Positions 61,365 through 64,000 of a stretch of 64,000 bases of DNA are shown here, piece by piece (positions within the stretch are counted from its first letter, which is position 1; each line of letters begins with the position of its first letter). Made by a program: the position numbers and the translations under genes. Under the pieces are notes generated by a model. That model did not search any database, had not been told where the DNA came from, and was given only the letters and a program-made list of their open reading frames with translations. The stretch is from Reticulitermes speratus (lineage: Eukaryota; Arthropoda; Insecta; Blattodea; Rhinotermitidae): positions 46,287,908 through 46,351,907 of the forward strand of contig JAJKFL010000003.1 of the NCBI GenBank assembly GCA_021186555.1. The letters are read 5' to 3'.

Positions 61365-61990
61365 CATGCACCCCTGAGGTCACCGGCCCGTAAAAGCGGC
61401 CATTTTATTGTGGTCAGCACTTCACCCGGCAGCTAGGGGAGGTGGAGTGATGATCTGGCATAGTAGAAAGGAAAGTATGCAGGACTTTTTGAGGGAATTC
61501 TGGTAAAACAGTTAGAGAGTGAGTTGAGAGAGGTAACGACCCCGAGATGCGCTATTGGTGAGATTCACGAGCGGAGGTGGCGGCGTGGAGCCGAATTGTG
61601 CAGACGAGAAGACCGACTGACATGCCTGGAGAACTGCTCGTGACTCTCTGTTCTGGTTGTTCGTATCCAGCGGCGGGTTACCATGGAGTGAGTAGACATT
61701 TGTTTTCTGGAGAGAGTGAAAGAGCCGAGATAGGGGTCGCATGGAGGAAATTGTAACTTTCCATTAGTAGGATCCGGTGCTCAGGGGAAGATTGACAATG
61801 TTAGTAAACCTAGTGTAGTTGGGTAATTGGTTAGTGAGTTTCAGTTCTAGACTAATTCAATTATATTGTGCTTGTGAATAAATGGTAGTTTATAGGTTTT
61901 CAGCTGTTTGGTTGCGTAAGGCAGCATTAGGTACGTTGTTGGACCATAGCGAGCGCCCTTTCCCCTTCCTAATCCCACGTCCCGGAGAGG
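61365..61990 (+). other. GC-richer block of unknown origin, possibly LTR-like
   Basis: Composition rises sharply relative to the flanks and continues on the far side of the adjoining 21-bp array to about 62640. A gtgaataaatggtagttt AATAAA-type signal at about 61874 lies upstream of the array. No coding domain is visible. A solo LTR or an untranslated region of a retroelement are possible readings, but no partner LTR or primer-binding site is seen. Confidence 0.3.
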
Positions 61991-61992
61991 GT

Positions 61993-62415
61993 TAAAACCA
62001 GTAGCAGATACCTTAAAACCAGTAGCAGATACCTTAAAACCAGTAGCAGATACCTTAAAACCAGTAGCAGATACCTTAAAACCAGTAGCAGATACCTTAA
62101 AACCAGTAGCAGATACCTTAAAACCAGTAGCAGATACCTTAAAACCAGTAGCAGATACCTTAAAACCAGTAGCAGATACCTTAAAACCAGTAGCAGATAC
62201 CTTAAAACCAGTAGCAGATACCTTAAAACCAGTAGCAGATACCTTAAAACCAGTAGCAGATACCTTAAAACCAGTAGCAGATACCTTAAAACCAGTAGCA
62301 GATACCTTAAAACCAGTAGCAGATACCTTAAAACCAGTAGCAGATACCTTAAAACCAGTAGCAGATACCTTAAAACCAGTAGCAGTACCTTAAAACCAGT
62401 AGCAGGTACCTTAAA
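61993..62415 (+). repeat. 21-bp tandem array, about 20 units
   Basis: The unit is ttaaaaccagtagcagatacc. About 18 consecutive units are identical. The last two or three have small changes: one base lost near 62383 (cagtacc), then caggtacc, then ttaaaccc. Since 21 is divisible by three, all frames stay open and the minus strand reads as a 7-residue Leu-rich repeat; this is a by-product, not a protein. Confidence 0.95.
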
Positions 62416-62936
62416 CCCAGACACAGCTAGCTTACCCACGGAGCTAGATCACAGTATCAACAATATCAGCAGTAACAATAAGAACTCGTGGGTGGTGGCA
62501 GCTCTACCAACGCTGTGCACAGCTCTCATCCCGATTGCGGCTTGACAAGGAGAGAGCCGGTACTCGGGAGGGTTGTGCAGGGCGTCAAAACTGTACCGGC
62601 GGTTGGGGGCCGTCGGTGTGAGAGCCGGGCAACGACGTAGCATAGGGAATTTTTTTTCAATCAGATTGGTTGACTTGTAATAAAACATTTAATATTAATT
62701 CTAGACTGCGTAGAAAGTACCTTCATTCAAGTGGCCTTGTATCGGAGACAAAAAGAAAACACAGAGGGGAAAACTTTATATTTTGAAGTGACAAATCTCA
62801 GTTTTTCACAGTCTGGTATGAAGAAAGTTCTTGATTCGATTTTTTCATTGTTTATCACCACCTGCATTACCGAAACGTGAATGAATCGAGTCATATCTAC
62901 AGAAGGGGGAAAAAAAGAGGACAAGAATTTAGGGGA
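62416..62936. other. Gene-free block after the tandem array
   Basis: GC-richer to about 62640, then AT-rich. No gene recognised. Confidence 0.4.
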
Positions 62937-62937
62937 T

Positions 62938-63080
62938 CATGCCGCAGAGGTTCGGATTCGATCTCGAACCAGCAAATGTGGAATTTGTGGCAAAGTTGCA
63001 CTGGCACAGGTTTTTCTCCGAATACTTTGGTTTTTACTTTGTGATTATCATTGAAGCACGCCACCATACACATTACATCA
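62938..63080 (+). repeat. Diverged SINE family B remnant, head truncated
   Basis: catgccgcagaggttcgga, gattcgatctcgaaccagca, atgtggaatttgtggcaaag and ggtttttctccgaatacttt follow the family B body from the B-box onward. The A-box part is missing. Confidence 0.6.
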
Positions 63081-63084
63081 TCCA

Positions 63085-64000
63085 TCACCGACGTTACCGT
63101 ATATAATCATAGCAATTGACAGCATCGTTAGGTACACTTGCATCACGTAACAGGACGGCAATGTAGGTTGTCCAACAATGTCAGCAATACAACAACAATA
63201 TGTACAAAATATCCCGCCATCTCGCCACAGGCTATCACTCGAATGTTGTGCTGGTCGATTGTCATAGCGGCAACCTTGGGATGTGCATGTGTATTTATGT
63301 GAAGGCTCATGGGATGGGCGAGGTTAGGTCGTTCGGTCGGTTGTGCCAAGGACTTCTAAATAAAGCATAATGACGTCAGTCCGTGAGAGTTAATAATTAA
63401 CTTACTAAATGGAACATGTAATGGGTATCTCAGCAAATCCAGACAAGAAATATACATTTTATGAACCAGAAGTTACATTACCCTCTTGACAAGAGCTGTC
63501 ATGTGGGATACAACATCAGTCAGCTACTGAAACTTTACATGAGCCAGATGAATTCATTCCGCACCATCCTATTGTATTCCTTCATCTATATTAATGGTAG
63601 TATGTGGTAAAAGTTACAAATTTTGACGTTTCTCCTACGGCTTTCTCGAGACTTTGAATAATGTACGACATTTAGCAATATAAAAATGCACGACATTGCA
63701 CAGAATATTTAATTACACGTATTAGTTATGTCGGCATTGTTCGTATTCGCATTTAGATGTGTTCCTTAGGGAAAGCGAAAGAATACGCAGAGGCACAGGA
63801 GATGTCCCGTCAGTCCATATATATCATCTCGCAAAGTATTTCGACAGAAAGTGAGTGTTACTGCATACATTAAACCTGTCTTTCTTCAAACTGTGTTATT
63901 TAACGATTATCTCAATACTTAAGTCCATGTAGCGTCGGTGTTACATGGATGAAACGTATGGAACGTTGGTGGAATGATACTGATGGGGGAGAACGTAAGT
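63085..64000. other. Gene-free intergenic DNA to the window end
   Basis: No gene or recognised repeat. Confidence 0.4.

Noticed and set aside
61969..62439. 156-codon minus-strand frame with Leu-rich heptad-like repeats
   Set aside because: It is the translation of the 21-bp tandem array; all frames are open because the unit is divisible by three.

Overview
This window reads as nuclear DNA of an insect. It is AT-rich, mostly non-coding, full of repeats, and has long introns and gene-free stretches. The protein-coding content (a class A neuropeptide-type GPCR and a cluster of glucose-dehydrogenase-like GMC oxidoreductases), mariner-type transposase relics and abundant tRNA-headed SINEs fit a large repeat-rich genome. 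A cockroach, termite or other polyneopteran is my guess, but nothing here fixes the species. I see no bacterial operons, rRNA, CRISPR or intact tRNA genes.

Layout. 0-5.4 kb: a 33-bp-period degenerate minisatellite, then a three-exon GPCR gene on the + strand (2398-5398, 831 residues) with a very long mucin-like, glycosylated N-terminus. 5.4-15 kb: LINE 3' ends, a foldback element, two perfect hairpins (7.4 and 14.9 kb), and a 1.58-kb deleted copy of an unusual DNA transposon. 15.9-18.3 kb: a fuller 2.36-kb copy of that transposon. 18.9-20.8 kb: an intact GMC oxidoreductase on the - strand. 21.1-22.6 kb: a dead mariner-type transposase split by a SINE. 31.5-31.85 kb: a decayed fragment of a third GMC gene. 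53.6-55.6 kb: a nearly identical second GMC copy that carries frameshifts. The rest is intergenic or intronic sequence with five copies of one tRNA-headed SINE family, four of a second and four of a third, further transposase and LINE fossils, foldback elements, a 21-bp tandem array (62.0-62.4 kb) and simple repeats.

How the parts relate. The three GMC loci lie on the same strand and look like a local tandem family in which one member is alive, one is recently disabled and one is a fossil. The two transposon copies at 11-18 kb share strand, terminal inverted repeats beginning CACT and a TTA flank on both sides. That ties a widespread but, to me, unnamed arthropod Cys-rich protein to a DNA transposon, and it is the most interesting signal in the window. 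Several repeat families also share a hammerhead-like CTGAWGA...GAAAC core.
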